NCBI GenBank assembly: GCA_949283785.1
Contig: CASDTR010000061.1
Coordinates: 1 to 43,481, forward strand
DNA: 43,481 nucleotides
Origin: an uncultured Oscillospiraceae bacterium
GTDB taxonomy: Bacteria > Bacillota > Clostridia > Oscillospirales > Acutalibacteraceae
Reading direction: 5' to 3'
Shown here: positions 33,229-41,525 of the stretch, piece by piece
Layout of the letters: every line of letters begins with the position of its first letter
How positions within the stretch are numbered: the first letter of the stretch is position 1
The notes under the pieces: generated by a model
Told to the model about the DNA's origin: nothing
The model's input: only the letters and a program-made list of their open reading frames with translations
The model's database searches: none
Program-made: the position numbers and the translations under genes

Positions 33229-34005
33229 TTATTCTATGGAAACGCTTTCTGCGGAAAGGGCTTTGCCTGTTTTTTCGTCAATGCTGAATATGCATCCGCA
33301 CATATAGCAGGGCGCATCGGGATTTTCAAATCTTACGGGCATATTGGTTTTCATTTTTTCTATGGCGAGGGCGGGGGTGACTCCGAGGACGGAGTGCTTA
33401 GGTCCCGTCATGCCGATGTCGGTGATGTATCCAGTGCCGTCGGGCAGCACTTGGGCGTCGGCGGTGAGCACATGGGTGTGGGTACCGAAAATGGCGGAGA
33501 CCCTTCCGTCAAGATAAAAGCCCATGGCTCTTTTTTCGGCCGTGGCCTCGGCGTGGAAATCCACTATGATGATTTTGAAGCCTTTATCCTTGGCTTTCTT
33601 TACCATTTCGTCGGCGCAGCTGAAGGGGTTGCCGAGAGGCTCCATGTAAACGGTGCCCATAATATTTATGACCGCCGCCTGACAGCGGCCCAGGTCGGCT
33701 GCGGCCATGCCTGAACCGGGGCAGGAAGAGGGGAAATTGGCGGGTCTTATTATGCAGTCGCTTTCGTCTATAAATTCGTAAAATTCCTTTCGCCTGTAGA
33801 CGTGGTTGCCTGTGGTGATGATATCGGCGCCGCTTGTGAGCAGATGGTTTGCGGAATAGGGGGTTATGCCGTTTCCCTGAGCGGAGTTTTCACCGTTAAC
33901 TATGCACAGATCTATATTTTTGAGCTTTTTGAATCCGGGAAGCTTTGAGCGTAAAAACTCACATCCTCTGTCGCCTACAACGTCTCCGATTGCAAGTATG
34001 TTCAA
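33229..34005 (-). CDS. ymdB: YmdB-family metallophosphoesterase
   Basis: This 258-residue cytoplasmic phosphodiesterase shows the YmdB motifs: MNILAIGDVVGDRG (D8), VNGENSAQGNGIT, TTGNHVYRRKEF, VDFHAEATAEKRAMG and FGTHTHVLTADAQVLP, with the metal-binding D, E, N and H residues. In Bacillus the protein cleaves 2',3'-cyclic nucleotides and influences biofilm and motility gene expression. The TTG start at 34005 follows AAGAAGGG. It lies just 18 nt after the rny terminator, without room for a promoter of its own. Confidence 0.95.
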   Translation of the reverse strand: MNILAIGDVVGDRGCEFLRSKLPGFKKLKNIDLCIVNGENSAQGNGITPYSANHLLTSGADIITTGNHVYRRKEFYEFIDESDCIIRPANFPSSCPGSGMAAADLGRCQAAVINIMGTVYMEPLGNPFSCADEMVKKAKDKGFKIIIVDFHAEATAEKRAMGFYLDGRVSAIFGTHTHVLTADAQVLPDGTGYITDIGMTGPKHSVLGVTPALAIEKMKTNMPVRFENPDAPCYMCGCIFSIDEKTGKALSAESVSIE

Positions 34006-34023
34006 ATTAAAGCCCTTCTTTCC

Positions 34024-34060
34024 TTAAAAAATAAAAGGGTATACTTATTAAAGTATACCC
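34024..34060 (-). terminator. Terminator after rny, directly before ymdB
   Basis: On the minus strand a perfect 10-bp stem GGGTATACTT/AAGTATACCC with loop TAAT is followed by TTTTATTTTTT. It ends about 18 nt before the ymdB start. Confidence 0.88.
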
Positions 34061-34083
34061 TCTCGCTGCGAAATTGTAAACAG

Positions 34084-35634
34084 TTACTTTGCGTAATCGG
34101 TGGCTCTCGTCTCTCTGATAATGTTGACCTTAATCTGTCCCGGATACTCAAGCTCATTTTCGATTTTCTGAACTATATCGCGGGCAACAAGAACCATTTT
34201 GTCATCGGAGATGACATCGGGCTTGACCATGATGCGCACTTCACGGCCTGCCTGAATGGCGTAGGAGCGCTCGACGCCCTCAAAGGATGAGGAGATTTCC
34301 TCGAGCATTTCAAGACGCTTGATGTAGTTCTGAACGTTTTCGCGTCTTGCGCCGGGCCTTGCCGCAGAAATGGCGTCTGCCGCCTGAACAAGGCAGGCAA
34401 CGATAGTTTTGGGCTCAACGTCGCCGTGGTGAGCCTGGATGGCGTGGATAACGCCTTCATTTTCCCTGTACTTTTTAGCCGCCTCAACGCCCAGCTCAAC
34501 GTGGGAGCCGTCGACCTCGTGGTCAATGGCCTTGCCTATATCGTGGAGCAGGCCCGCGCGCTTGGCGAGCTTGACGTCGGCTCCGATTTCGGCAGCCATG
34601 AGTCCGGCTATGTATGATACTTCAAGGGAGTGGTTGAGTACGTTCTGACCGTAGCTGGTGCGGTATTTAAGCTTACCTAGGAGCTTTACAAGCTCAGGGT
34701 GAACGGAGTTTACGCCGGAATCAATAACGGCGCGCTCACCGGTCTGCTTTATGGTCATATCCACCTCACGGCGGGCTCTGTCAACCATCTCCTCGATTCT
34801 TGCGGGGTGGATTCTTCCGTCGGCAATGAGTTTTTCGAGGGCGACCCTTGCGATTTCACGTCTTACGGGGTCAAAGCTCGAAAGGGTGATAGCCTCCGGT
34901 GTGTCGTCAATAATAATATCGACGCCTGTGCTTGTCTCAAGGGCACGGATATTTCTTCCCTCACGGCCGATAATGCGGCCTTTCATTTCGTCGCTGGGGA
35001 GAGCCACAACTGAAACAGTGGCCTCTGCCGAATGGTCGGCTGCGCAGCGCTGAATTGCTGTTGAAATAACCTCACGGGCAAGAGTTTCGGCCTCATCCCG
35101 TGTCTTTTGCTCATATTCCATGATTTTGACGGCCTTTTCATGGTCAAGGCTCTCTTCAAGGTTGCTGAGCAAATATTCCTTCGCCTGTTCTTTGGAGAAG
35201 CCTGAGATTTTCTCAAGCACTTCAAGTTGACTTCTTTTGATGCTCTCTACTTCGGAAAGCTGTTTTTCAGCGTTCTTGATTTTTTCATCGAGTGTGTTTT
35301 CTTTTTTCTCAAGATTTTCAGCTTTTTTGTCGAGTGTTTCTTCTTTCTGGTTGTTGCGGCGTTCCTGACGCATTACCTCGCTGCGTCTCTCGCGCAGTTC
35401 TCGCTCTGTTTCTGTACGAAGCTTGTGGATTTCGTCTTTCGCTTCGATAACGGCTTCTTTTTTCTTAGACTCGGCCTGAGCAATGGCGTCATTGACGATT
35501 CTTGTGGCCTCTTCGGTAGCGGAACCGATAGCGGCTTCCGCAACTTTTTTCCGGTGTATCTGACCGAGTACAAATCCTAAAACTCCTGCCACAACGGCAG
35601 CAACCGCAATCAAAATAATATAAACAGGTTCCAA
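34084..35634 (-). CDS. rny: Ribonuclease Y
   Basis: RNase Y (516 residues) is the membrane-bound endoribonuclease that initiates mRNA decay in many Firmicutes. It has one N-terminal membrane helix ([20 protein letters not shown]), a long coiled coil (about 28-190), a KH domain ([15 protein letters not shown] from 219) and an HD domain with H364-D365 in [12 protein letters not shown]. The start is a TTG at 35634, 10 nt after AAGGAGGTG. Reading further upstream would add 20 residues that include the SD. Its own promoter lies about 125 nt upstream. Confidence 0.97.
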   Translation of the reverse strand: MEPVYIILIAVAAVVAGVLGFVLGQIHRKKVAEAAIGSATEEATRIVNDAIAQAESKKKEAVIEAKDEIHKLRTETERELRERRSEVMRQERRNNQKEETLDKKAENLEKKENTLDEKIKNAEKQLSEVESIKRSQLEVLEKISGFSKEQAKEYLLSNLEESLDHEKAVKIMEYEQKTRDEAETLAREVISTAIQRCAADHSAEATVSVVALPSDEMKGRIIGREGRNIRALETSTGVDIIIDDTPEAITLSSFDPVRREIARVALEKLIADGRIHPARIEEMVDRARREVDMTIKQTGERAVIDSGVNSVHPELVKLLGKLKYRTSYGQNVLNHSLEVSYIAGLMAAEIGADVKLAKRAGLLHDIGKAIDHEVDGSHVELGVEAAKKYRENEGVIHAIQAHHGDVEPKTIVACLVQAADAISAARPGARRENVQNYIKRLEMLEEISSSFEGVERSYAIQAGREVRIMVKPDVISDDKMVLVARDIVQKIENELEYPGQIKVNIIRETRATDYAK

Positions 35635-35757
35635 TGTAAAGCAGCACCTCCTTCTTTTAAAATTAATTTCGCAATCAAAAGTTAAATCATCCAAAGAAAG
35701 AGTCCTGAAATAAATAACAAATGTGCGGCTTGAGCATATTACCGCATCATCTATTGT

Positions 35758-35786
35758 ATTTTATAACTATATACGCAACATGTCAA
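35758..35786 (-). promoter_or_regulatory. Promoter of rny
   Basis: On the minus strand TTGACA and TAAAAT are exactly 17 nt apart. Confidence 0.85.
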
Positions 35787-35861
35787 GTGTCTGTTATGTT
35801 ACTGTTGCATGACAGAAGGGGCTCAAAGGACAAAAAGATATATAAAATAGATAAAGATTAA

Positions 35862-35954
35862 AATATCCTGCCTAATCGGAACAGACTGAGAAAAATGCGG
35901 GATATAAGTCAGGAAAAGTTAAATACTACAAAATTTCAGCCATATGTATTGTAA
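35862..35954 (+). pseudogene. Possible remnant of an XRE/Cro-type regulator
   Basis: The frame reads NILPNRNRLRKMRDISQEKL and then NTTKFQPYVL before a stop. The NRLR-x-x-R-x-x-x-x-SQE-x-L pattern is that of the first helices of XRE helix-turn-helix domains. There is no start codon or SD, and the rest of the domain is missing. It lies in the 394-nt gap between rny and the phosphatase gene, whose remaining content is the two promoters; the end of the remnant overlaps the -35 box. This may be chance similarity. Confidence 0.33.
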
Positions 35955-35976
35955 TATATAAGCAATGTGATAAAAT
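35949..35976 (+). promoter_or_regulatory. Promoter of the phosphatase lipoprotein gene
   Basis: TTGTAA and TAAAAT are 16 nt apart, with an extended -10 TG (TGATAAAAT). Confidence 0.7.
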
Positions 35977-36028
35977 ATGCGCACAGGCATTTGATCGCAG
36001 TAAAAAATTAAGAGCGGAGGGAACGGAG

Positions 36029-37543
36029 ATGAAAAAACGAATATCGGCTTTTGTGATGTGTCTGATTCTTGTGCTGTCTGTGAGTGCATGTTCAAATTCA
36101 GGTGCGGATGCTCAAAAACCCAGAATAATTTCAGAAGGCAGCGTTCAGGTTCAGGTTGTGCAGGGAGTACTGAAGGCTCATGTGCCGGAAGGCGAATACA
36201 TATCGGATATAACGGTTGATTCACGGCGTATCTGGCTTACGGATGGACAGTATACTCTGGAAGACTGTACAGGTAAAACGAAAATTGAAATAACGTCGGT
36301 CACCGAAGAGGAAACCTCTGCCCAAAAGGCGGAAAGCGTCATTCTTTCGCTTTACGACAGCGGCACAAACTCTTACAGCATTACATGGAGAACAGAAACA
36401 TCCGATTATCCTGTGGTGAAATTCAAAGCGGAATCCGCCTCAAAGGAGAAAGAGGTTAGCGCGTACTGTGATGAATGTGATACCGGGTATGTAAACAGAG
36501 CCGTATTCTACAATTTAGATTATAATACGGAATATACATATGCAATATTTAATTCCCGCGGAGATAAGCTTTACGAGAATAAGTTCACAACGGCCGATGA
36601 AGTTCCCGAAAGTGTTACGTTTATGCATGTTTCCGATACTCAGGACGAGGATTACAACGGCAGGGTTTGGGCAAAGCTTATGGATTACGCTTACGGCAGC
36701 AGCGACGGCCTCGACCTTATACTTCATACGGGAGATATGGTGCAGTACGGCGGCAGGGAAGAGCTTTGGAGTCAGATGATAGGCAGCGTTCAGAATTACG
36801 TTTCCTCGGTTCCGCTTATGCTCACAAGCGGGAATCACTCCTACTGGTCAGATTATCTTGACGGCGCGTCCGATATAGAATATAATCACACCACCGTCAA
36901 TCTTCCGAAGCAGGACACTGAAAACGGACAGTATTATTCCTTTGATTACGGCGATATTCATTTTGCAGTGCTTTCTTCAGGTGATTCAGACAGCAGCGGA
37001 GTAGGATATTCTCAGCGAAAATGGCTTGAGGATGATCTCGCCTCTACTGATAAGACTTGGAAAATAGTGGCTATTCATAATCCACTTTATTCAACCGGCA
37101 AGTATGGCTCAGATAAGGATAGAAACAAAGTTGCTCGTTCACAGCAGAAAAAGCTGGGAAAAATTTTCAATGAATACGGCGTCGACCTTGTTCTTCAGGG
37201 GCATGATCATGTTTTCTGTCTCACACCTCCGATGGATGAAAACAGAAATGTAGTAAAATGCGAAACAAAGACGGAAAGCGGCAACGGCTTTAATACGACA
37301 TATTATGTAAATCCGCAGGCTCCCGTTTATCTTATGTCGGGAGCGGCAGGCAGCCAGAACAGAGAAGCCTTTGAAGAATATGAGGAATCATGGTTTTCGA
37401 AGGCCATGGATGTCCCTGATAACACAGCGGGATATTCCGTTGTGACAATAAGCGGCAAAAAGCTTACTGCAACTTATTACCAATATGATTATTCTGCAAA
37501 TGAAGGCGGCGTATCTTACAGCTGGGGCATAGAAAAGGAATAA
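36029..37543 (+). CDS. Metallophosphoesterase lipoprotein, purple acid phosphatase-like
   Basis: The 504-residue protein has a lipoprotein signal (C21 in VSAC). A fibronectin-like N-terminal domain (about 100-190; SVILSLYDSGTNSYSITWRT) precedes a calcineurin-type phosphoesterase domain, as in purple acid phosphatases. Metal ligands read D203 (HVSDTQ), D236 (HTGDMVQYGG), N269-H270 (SGNH), H350 (AIHNPLY), and H392 and H394 (GHDH). Y240 comes one residue later than in the usual GDxxY motif, so a tyrosine metal ligand is uncertain. It probably releases phosphate from organic esters outside the cell. The SD GGAGGG and its own promoter make it an independent unit. Confidence 0.88.
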   Translation: MKKRISAFVMCLILVLSVSACSNSGADAQKPRIISEGSVQVQVVQGVLKAHVPEGEYISDITVDSRRIWLTDGQYTLEDCTGKTKIEITSVTEEETSAQKAESVILSLYDSGTNSYSITWRTETSDYPVVKFKAESASKEKEVSAYCDECDTGYVNRAVFYNLDYNTEYTYAIFNSRGDKLYENKFTTADEVPESVTFMHVSDTQDEDYNGRVWAKLMDYAYGSSDGLDLILHTGDMVQYGGREELWSQMIGSVQNYVSSVPLMLTSGNHSYWSDYLDGASDIEYNHTTVNLPKQDTENGQYYSFDYGDIHFAVLSSGDSDSSGVGYSQRKWLEDDLASTDKTWKIVAIHNPLYSTGKYGSDKDRNKVARSQQKKLGKIFNEYGVDLVLQGHDHVFCLTPPMDENRNVVKCETKTESGNGFNTTYYVNPQAPVYLMSGAAGSQNREAFEEYEESWFSKAMDVPDNTAGYSVVTISGKKLTATYYQYDYSANEGGVSYSWGIEKE

Positions 37544-37583
37544 TTTTAAAATTATAATGTAAAAAACAACCTCTTCACGGGTG

Positions 37584-37612
37584 TTGACAAGGAGAAAAGT
37601 TGGTGCTAATAT
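37584..37612 (+). promoter_or_regulatory. Promoter of the thrS leader
   Basis: Consensus TTGACA is followed after 17 nt by TAATAT with an extended -10 TG. Transcription should begin near 37619. Confidence 0.85.
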
Positions 37613-37618
37613 TATCTC

Positions 37619-37901
37619 GAAAATATGTTAACTCGTTGAGGGAGAGAGCGGTATTCACCGTTTGCTTTTCAGAGAGCGGGCGCGTTTTGCTGAAAGCGTC
37701 CGTATTGCAAAGAATCCGCAACCACTCCCGAGAGCGGTACGAAGCGTTTTGATTGTGAGCTGCAAAACGATAAGTTCCGCCGTTTCGTCCCCGTTACAGG
37801 ACCTGAAAGCGGCAGCTTTTGTTTTTTTTAGTTATAAGCTGCAACATGGGTGGAACCGTGGAGTATTTATGCTTCATCCCTTTTCGGGATGGGGCATTTT
37901 T
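37619..37901 (+). promoter_or_regulatory. T-box riboswitch of thrS, specifier ACC (Thr)
   Basis: Stem I closes with GGGAG (37640-37644) and CTCCC (37725-37729). AGAG, the specifier-loop 5' side, follows the first arm; the specifier ACC plus A (37721-37724) precedes the second. Stem III pairs GCAGCTT (37812) with AAGCTGC (37836). The T-box sequence GGGTGGAACCGTGG is at 37848-37861. Uncharged tRNA(Thr) should stabilise the antiterminator and allow thrS transcription. This fills most of the 414-nt gap before thrS. Confidence 0.93.
37869..37901 (+). terminator. T-box regulated terminator
   Basis: ATGCTTCATCCC pairs with GGGATGGGGCAT (12 bp, two G-U pairs), loop TTTTC, followed by TTTT. It is the off state of the thrS T-box. 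Confidence 0.9.
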
Positions 37902-37957
37902 GATTTTGCGGTATATTTTCAATAACGAAGATATTTAATTTTAAGGAGTGAAATAAA

Positions 37958-39901
37958 ATGATCAAGGTAACTCTTAAGGGCGGAGAGGTACGCGAATATG
38001 AAAACGGCGTATCCGTTGCCGACGTTGCCAAAAGTCTCGGCATGGGGCTTTACAAGGCTGCCTGTGCCTGCAAAATTAACGGTGAGGTAAAGGATCTTCG
38101 CACCGTGCTTACAGATGACTGCGAGGTAGCTATACTTACCTTTGACGATGAGGACGGTAAAAAGACATTTCGTCACAGCGCATCCCATGTGCTTGCTCAG
38201 GCGGTAAAAAGACTTTATCCCGAGGCAAAGCTTACTATCGGACCTGCCGTTGACAACGGCTTTTATTACGATTTTGATTCCGACGTTACCTTTACCCCTG
38301 AGGTTCTCGAAAAGCTTGAGGGTGAGATGAAGAAGATAATCAAGGAAAATCCTCCCATTGAGAGATTTGAGCTTTCTCCCGAGGATGCAATTGCCCTTAT
38401 GGAGCAAAAAGGCGAGACGTATAAGGTTGAGCTTATAAAGGAGCACGCCGATAAGGGAGAGCCCATTTCCTTTTACAGGCAGGGCGAGTTCACTGAGCTG
38501 TGCGCAGGACCTCACCTTATGGACCTTTCGAAGATAAAGGCCTTCAAGCTTACAAGCTGTACGGGAGCTTACTGGAGAGGCGATTCAAAGAACAAGATGC
38601 TCCGGCGTATTTACGGTACCGCCTTCCCGAAGCAGGCGGAGCTTGAGGCTCATCTTGCAGCCATTGAAGAGGCCAAAAAGCGCGACCACAATAAGCTGGG
38701 CAGAGAGCTTGAGCTCTTTACGACCTCCGAGGTTATCGGTCAGGGCCTTCCCATCATGCTTCCCAAGGGCGCAAGGGTCATCCAGCTGCTCCAGCGCTTT
38801 GTTGAGGATGAGGAGCAGAAGAGAGGCTGGCTTCTTACGAAAACCCCCTTTATGGCCAAGAGCGACCTTTACAAGATCTCGGGACACTGGGATCACTATA
38901 AGGACGGTATGTTTGTACTGGGCGACGAGGAAAAGGACGACGAGGTATTTGCGCTGCGTCCCATGACCTGCCCCTTCCAGTATCAGGCGTATCTCAATAA
39001 GAGCCGCTCATACCGCGACCTTCCCCTGAGATATAACGAGACCTCCACTCTTTTCAGAAACGAGGCCTCAGGCGAGATGCACGGACTGATAAGAGTGCGT
39101 CAGTTCACAATTTCCGAGGGACATCTCATGTGTACTCCCGAGCAGCTTGAGGGTGAATTCAAAAACTGCCTTGAGCTTGCAATCTTCATGCTTAAAACTC
39201 TCGGACTTTATGAGGATGTCTCATACCGCTTCTCCCAGTGGGACCCCGATGACCGCGAAAAGTATATCGGCACACCCGAGCAGTGGGATGAGGCTCAGGG
39301 AGCGATGAAGAGGATACTTGACCACCTTGAGATTCCCTATGCCATCGGCGTAGGCGAGGCGGCTTTCTACGGACCGAAGCTTGACATACAGATAAAGAAT
39401 GTCCACGGCAAAGAGGACACCCTCATCACAATCCAGATAGACCAGATGCTTGCGGAGAAGTTCGGTATGGAATACGTTGACCGCGACGGCGTAAAGAAGA
39501 ATCCCTATATCATCCACCGTACATCTATCGGCTGCTATGAGAGAACGCTGGCTCTGCTTATCGAAAAATATGCAGGTGCATTCCCCCTGTGGCTTGCTCC
39601 CGAGCAGGTGCGCATACTTCCCGTTTCCGAGAAGTATAACGACTATGCCGAGAAAGTCAAGAAAGAGCTTTTCGACAGAGGTCTCAGAGTGGAGGCCGAT
39701 TACAGGCCCGAGAAGATAGGCTACAAAATCCGCGAGGCACAGCTCCAGAAGATCCCCTACATGCTCATTGTGGGCGAGAAGGAAGAGGCGGCGGGAACAG
39801 TTTCAGTTCGCAAGAGAGGACAGGGCGATAAGGGTGCAGTGGCCGTAGAAGAGCTTCTGAAGGCACTCAAGGAAGAAATAGATACAAAGTCGAGAGACTG
39901 A
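37958..39901 (+). CDS. thrS: Threonyl-tRNA synthetase
   Basis: This 647-residue class II synthetase is full length. A TGS domain (1-60), the N2 editing domain (HSASH at 73-77, C182 and H186 in ELCAGPH), the catalytic core (MTCPFQ with zinc ligand C338; GEMHGLIRVRQF for motif 2) and the anticodon domain (LPVSEKYNDYAEKVKKEL, then KIGYKIREAQLQKIPYML) are all present. It charges tRNA(Thr) and removes Ser-tRNA(Thr). The SD AAGGAGTG precedes the ATG. It is controlled by the T-box just upstream. Confidence 0.98.
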   Translation: MIKVTLKGGEVREYENGVSVADVAKSLGMGLYKAACACKINGEVKDLRTVLTDDCEVAILTFDDEDGKKTFRHSASHVLAQAVKRLYPEAKLTIGPAVDNGFYYDFDSDVTFTPEVLEKLEGEMKKIIKENPPIERFELSPEDAIALMEQKGETYKVELIKEHADKGEPISFYRQGEFTELCAGPHLMDLSKIKAFKLTSCTGAYWRGDSKNKMLRRIYGTAFPKQAELEAHLAAIEEAKKRDHNKLGRELELFTTSEVIGQGLPIMLPKGARVIQLLQRFVEDEEQKRGWLLTKTPFMAKSDLYKISGHWDHYKDGMFVLGDEEKDDEVFALRPMTCPFQYQAYLNKSRSYRDLPLRYNETSTLFRNEASGEMHGLIRVRQFTISEGHLMCTPEQLEGEFKNCLELAIFMLKTLGLYEDVSYRFSQWDPDDREKYIGTPEQWDEAQGAMKRILDHLEIPYAIGVGEAAFYGPKLDIQIKNVHGKEDTLITIQIDQMLAEKFGMEYVDRDGVKKNPYIIHRTSIGCYERTLALLIEKYAGAFPLWLAPEQVRILPVSEKYNDYAEKVKKELFDRGLRVEADYRPEKIGYKIREAQLQKIPYMLIVGEKEEAAGTVSVRKRGQGDKGAVAVEELLKALKEEIDTKSRD

Positions 39902-39958
39902 AAATAACGAAATTTGTCTATTTTGTAACCGTTTTGAAACGATTTTTGACGTATGCAG

Positions 39959-39967
39959 TGATATAAT
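39959..39967 (+). promoter_or_regulatory. Extended -10 promoter of the DUF4358 gene
   Basis: TGATATAAT is a perfect extended -10. No -35 stands at the right distance. Confidence 0.6.
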
Positions 39968-40005
39968 TACTTTGAAGTTTGCGTTTATGGAGTGAGTTAC
40001 AGACT

Positions 40006-40551
40006 ATGAACAAAAAGGCTGTAATAGCCTGTTTTGTCGCGGTTCCGGCTTTGATAGGCTGCGCGCTTATTGCGTTTATCAATTTCGGCGACCTTTTTGG
40101 CAGAATAGGCGAAGCTCATGTTGACGGTTCTCAGGTAATTATAGCCGACAATACAGCTGAAATAGCGGAGGCCATAAGAGAGTCGATCGGAATGAACGAT
40201 TATGCATCTCTTGACAACACTCAGGTGCTCACGCATTTCGGTTTTAATCCAGATCTTATTGCCGATTCGACTGTTTACACAAGTACAAAACAGAATGATG
40301 CCGATGAGATAGCGGTTTTCAGACTTGCGGATACAAGCAAATCCGACGAGGTTATGGTTGCCATAGGCGACAGGCTGGATTTGAAGCTTAAAACATTTGA
40401 AGTGCTCAACAGCTATGAGTATGACAAGGTTGAAAATACAATATTTCTCAATAAAGATCAGTATATAATACTGGTTACAACATCAAAACCCGATTCTGCG
40501 TGGACCGCTATTGAAAGCTTTTATCAGCAGGAGACAGAGACAGGGAATTGA
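40006..40551 (+). CDS. DUF4358 family protein with N-terminal membrane anchor
   Basis: This 181-residue protein begins with KKAVIACFVAVPALIGCALI, a membrane anchor or signal, and then an exported domain. FGFNPDLIADSTVYTST, ADEIAVFRLAD and VAIGDRLDLKLKTF, then NSYEYDKVENTIFLNKDQYI, correspond to the DUF4358 layout found in many Clostridia. The function is unknown; members are usually small envelope proteins. The ATG at 40006 follows GGAGTGAG at a 9-nt spacing. It is monocistronic, with a strong terminator. Confidence 0.85.
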   Translation: MNKKAVIACFVAVPALIGCALIAFINFGDLFGRIGEAHVDGSQVIIADNTAEIAEAIRESIGMNDYASLDNTQVLTHFGFNPDLIADSTVYTSTKQNDADEIAVFRLADTSKSDEVMVAIGDRLDLKLKTFEVLNSYEYDKVENTIFLNKDQYIILVTTSKPDSAWTAIESFYQQETETGN

Positions 40552-40586
40552 AACGGTATTCGGCTTTAAAAATCGTGTAAAAAGTG

Positions 40587-40628
40587 AAAAAAGGACCTGT
40601 TTGATTGGTTTAAACAGGTCCTTTTGAT
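40587..40628 (+). terminator. Terminator after the DUF4358 gene
   Basis: A perfect 14-bp stem AAAAGGACCTGTTT/AAACAGGTCCTTTT is flanked by A- and T-rich sequence. Confidence 0.93.
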
Positions 40629-40664
40629 TTGGAAAAACAGATATAAACGAAAAGGAAAACGGCC

Positions 40665-40979
40665 ATGAAATATAAAAAATTAGTGAGGGATAACATTCCC
40701 GATATGATTGAAAAAGAGGGGTATGTTCCAAAAACGCAGATACTCAGCGATGAGGAATATTTGCGCGCCCTTGATAAAAAGCTCTGCGAAGAAGTGCGGG
40801 AATACCGTCGGAGCGGGGAAATTGAAGAGCTGGCCGATATTTTAGAGGTGGTGTATGCAGCCGCTCAGGCGAGGGGATATTCCGCCGAGGAGCTGATGAG
40901 GATAAAAACCGAAAAGCAGGCGGAGCGCGGAGGATTTTCAAAGAAGATCTTTCTAATATCAAAGTTGAAAAAAGGATAG
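40665..40979 (+). CDS. MazG/HisE-like nucleoside triphosphate pyrophosphohydrolase
   Basis: This 104-residue all-alpha protein has KLVRDNIPDMIEKEG at its start and LDKKLCEEVREYRRSG followed by EELADILEVVYAAAQARGY, giving the E-E-x-x-E / E-x-x-D metal motif of the MazG-type pyrophosphatases. Close relatives are commonly labelled phosphoribosyl-ATP pyrophosphohydrolase, but no his genes are adjacent, so it is more likely a house-cleaning NTPase. The real substrate is unknown. Confidence 0.88.
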   Translation: MKYKKLVRDNIPDMIEKEGYVPKTQILSDEEYLRALDKKLCEEVREYRRSGEIEELADILEVVYAAAQARGYSAEELMRIKTEKQAERGGFSKKIFLISKLKKG

Positions 40980-41030
40980 TACCGATATGTTTTCATTATA
41001 TATAGTATAACATAACGGAAAAGAAAAACG

Positions 41031-41068
41031 GCAAAATCCTGTCGGGCAGCTGCCCGACAGGATTTTGC
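41031..41068. terminator. Long perfect palindrome, bidirectional terminator
   Basis: Arms of 18 bp (41031-41048 and 41051-41068) are exact reverse complements, with only GC between them. The arms start GCAAAATCC and are GC-rich in the middle (GTCGGGCA). It lies between the convergent pyrophosphohydrolase and zinc-ribbon genes. Confidence 0.9.
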
Positions 41069-41086
41069 TTGCTGAATAGTTTAAAA

Positions 41087-41473
41087 TTACATGACCACTG
41101 AAAATGCCTGAGCTACCACGGACACAATACCGGTTGCGAAGAGTATTCCCAAAATGACGAAAAGAACGGAAAGGATAAGTGAAGCGGCAATGCCTATCAG
41201 CGCCCATTTGCCCACTTCGGACGCTTTCTTTGGGTGGTCAGGTTTATATACCACATAGAATACAAGGGCGATAATGGCAGAGATAAATCCTGTGGGTATG
41301 GCAAAAAGACCGAGTACGAAGCTGCCGATCTTATAGACGGGATCTACTTTTTCCTGTACGGGAGCGTTATAGTAGGGCGGGGGATTTACGCCGGAATCTC
41401 CCTGAGGTGCACCGCAGTGCATACAAAAAAGGGAACCGTCGTCGATGTGTGCTTTACAGTTTCTGCAGAACAT
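41087..41473 (-). CDS. Zinc-ribbon membrane protein
   Basis: This 128-residue protein begins with a rubredoxin-like zinc ribbon: C3-x-x-C6 and C17-x-x-C20 (MFCRNCKAHID, LFCMHCGAP). A Pro-rich linker (NPPPYYNAPV) leads to two hydrophobic segments, IGSFVLGLFAIPTGFISAIIALVFYVV (48-74) and the C-terminal WALIGIAASLILSVLFVILGILFATGI. This resembles zinc-ribbon proteins carrying a DUF4190-like membrane region. The function is unknown. The SD AAGGAGGTC is strong. Confidence 0.85.
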   Translation of the reverse strand: MFCRNCKAHIDDGSLFCMHCGAPQGDSGVNPPPYYNAPVQEKVDPVYKIGSFVLGLFAIPTGFISAIIALVFYVVYKPDHPKKASEVGKWALIGIAASLILSVLFVILGILFATGIVSVVAQAFSVVM

Positions 41474-41525
41474 AGAAATGACCTCCTTAGAGTCTGTTTT
41501 TTAATGTGTTATTTTGTATTTGAAT

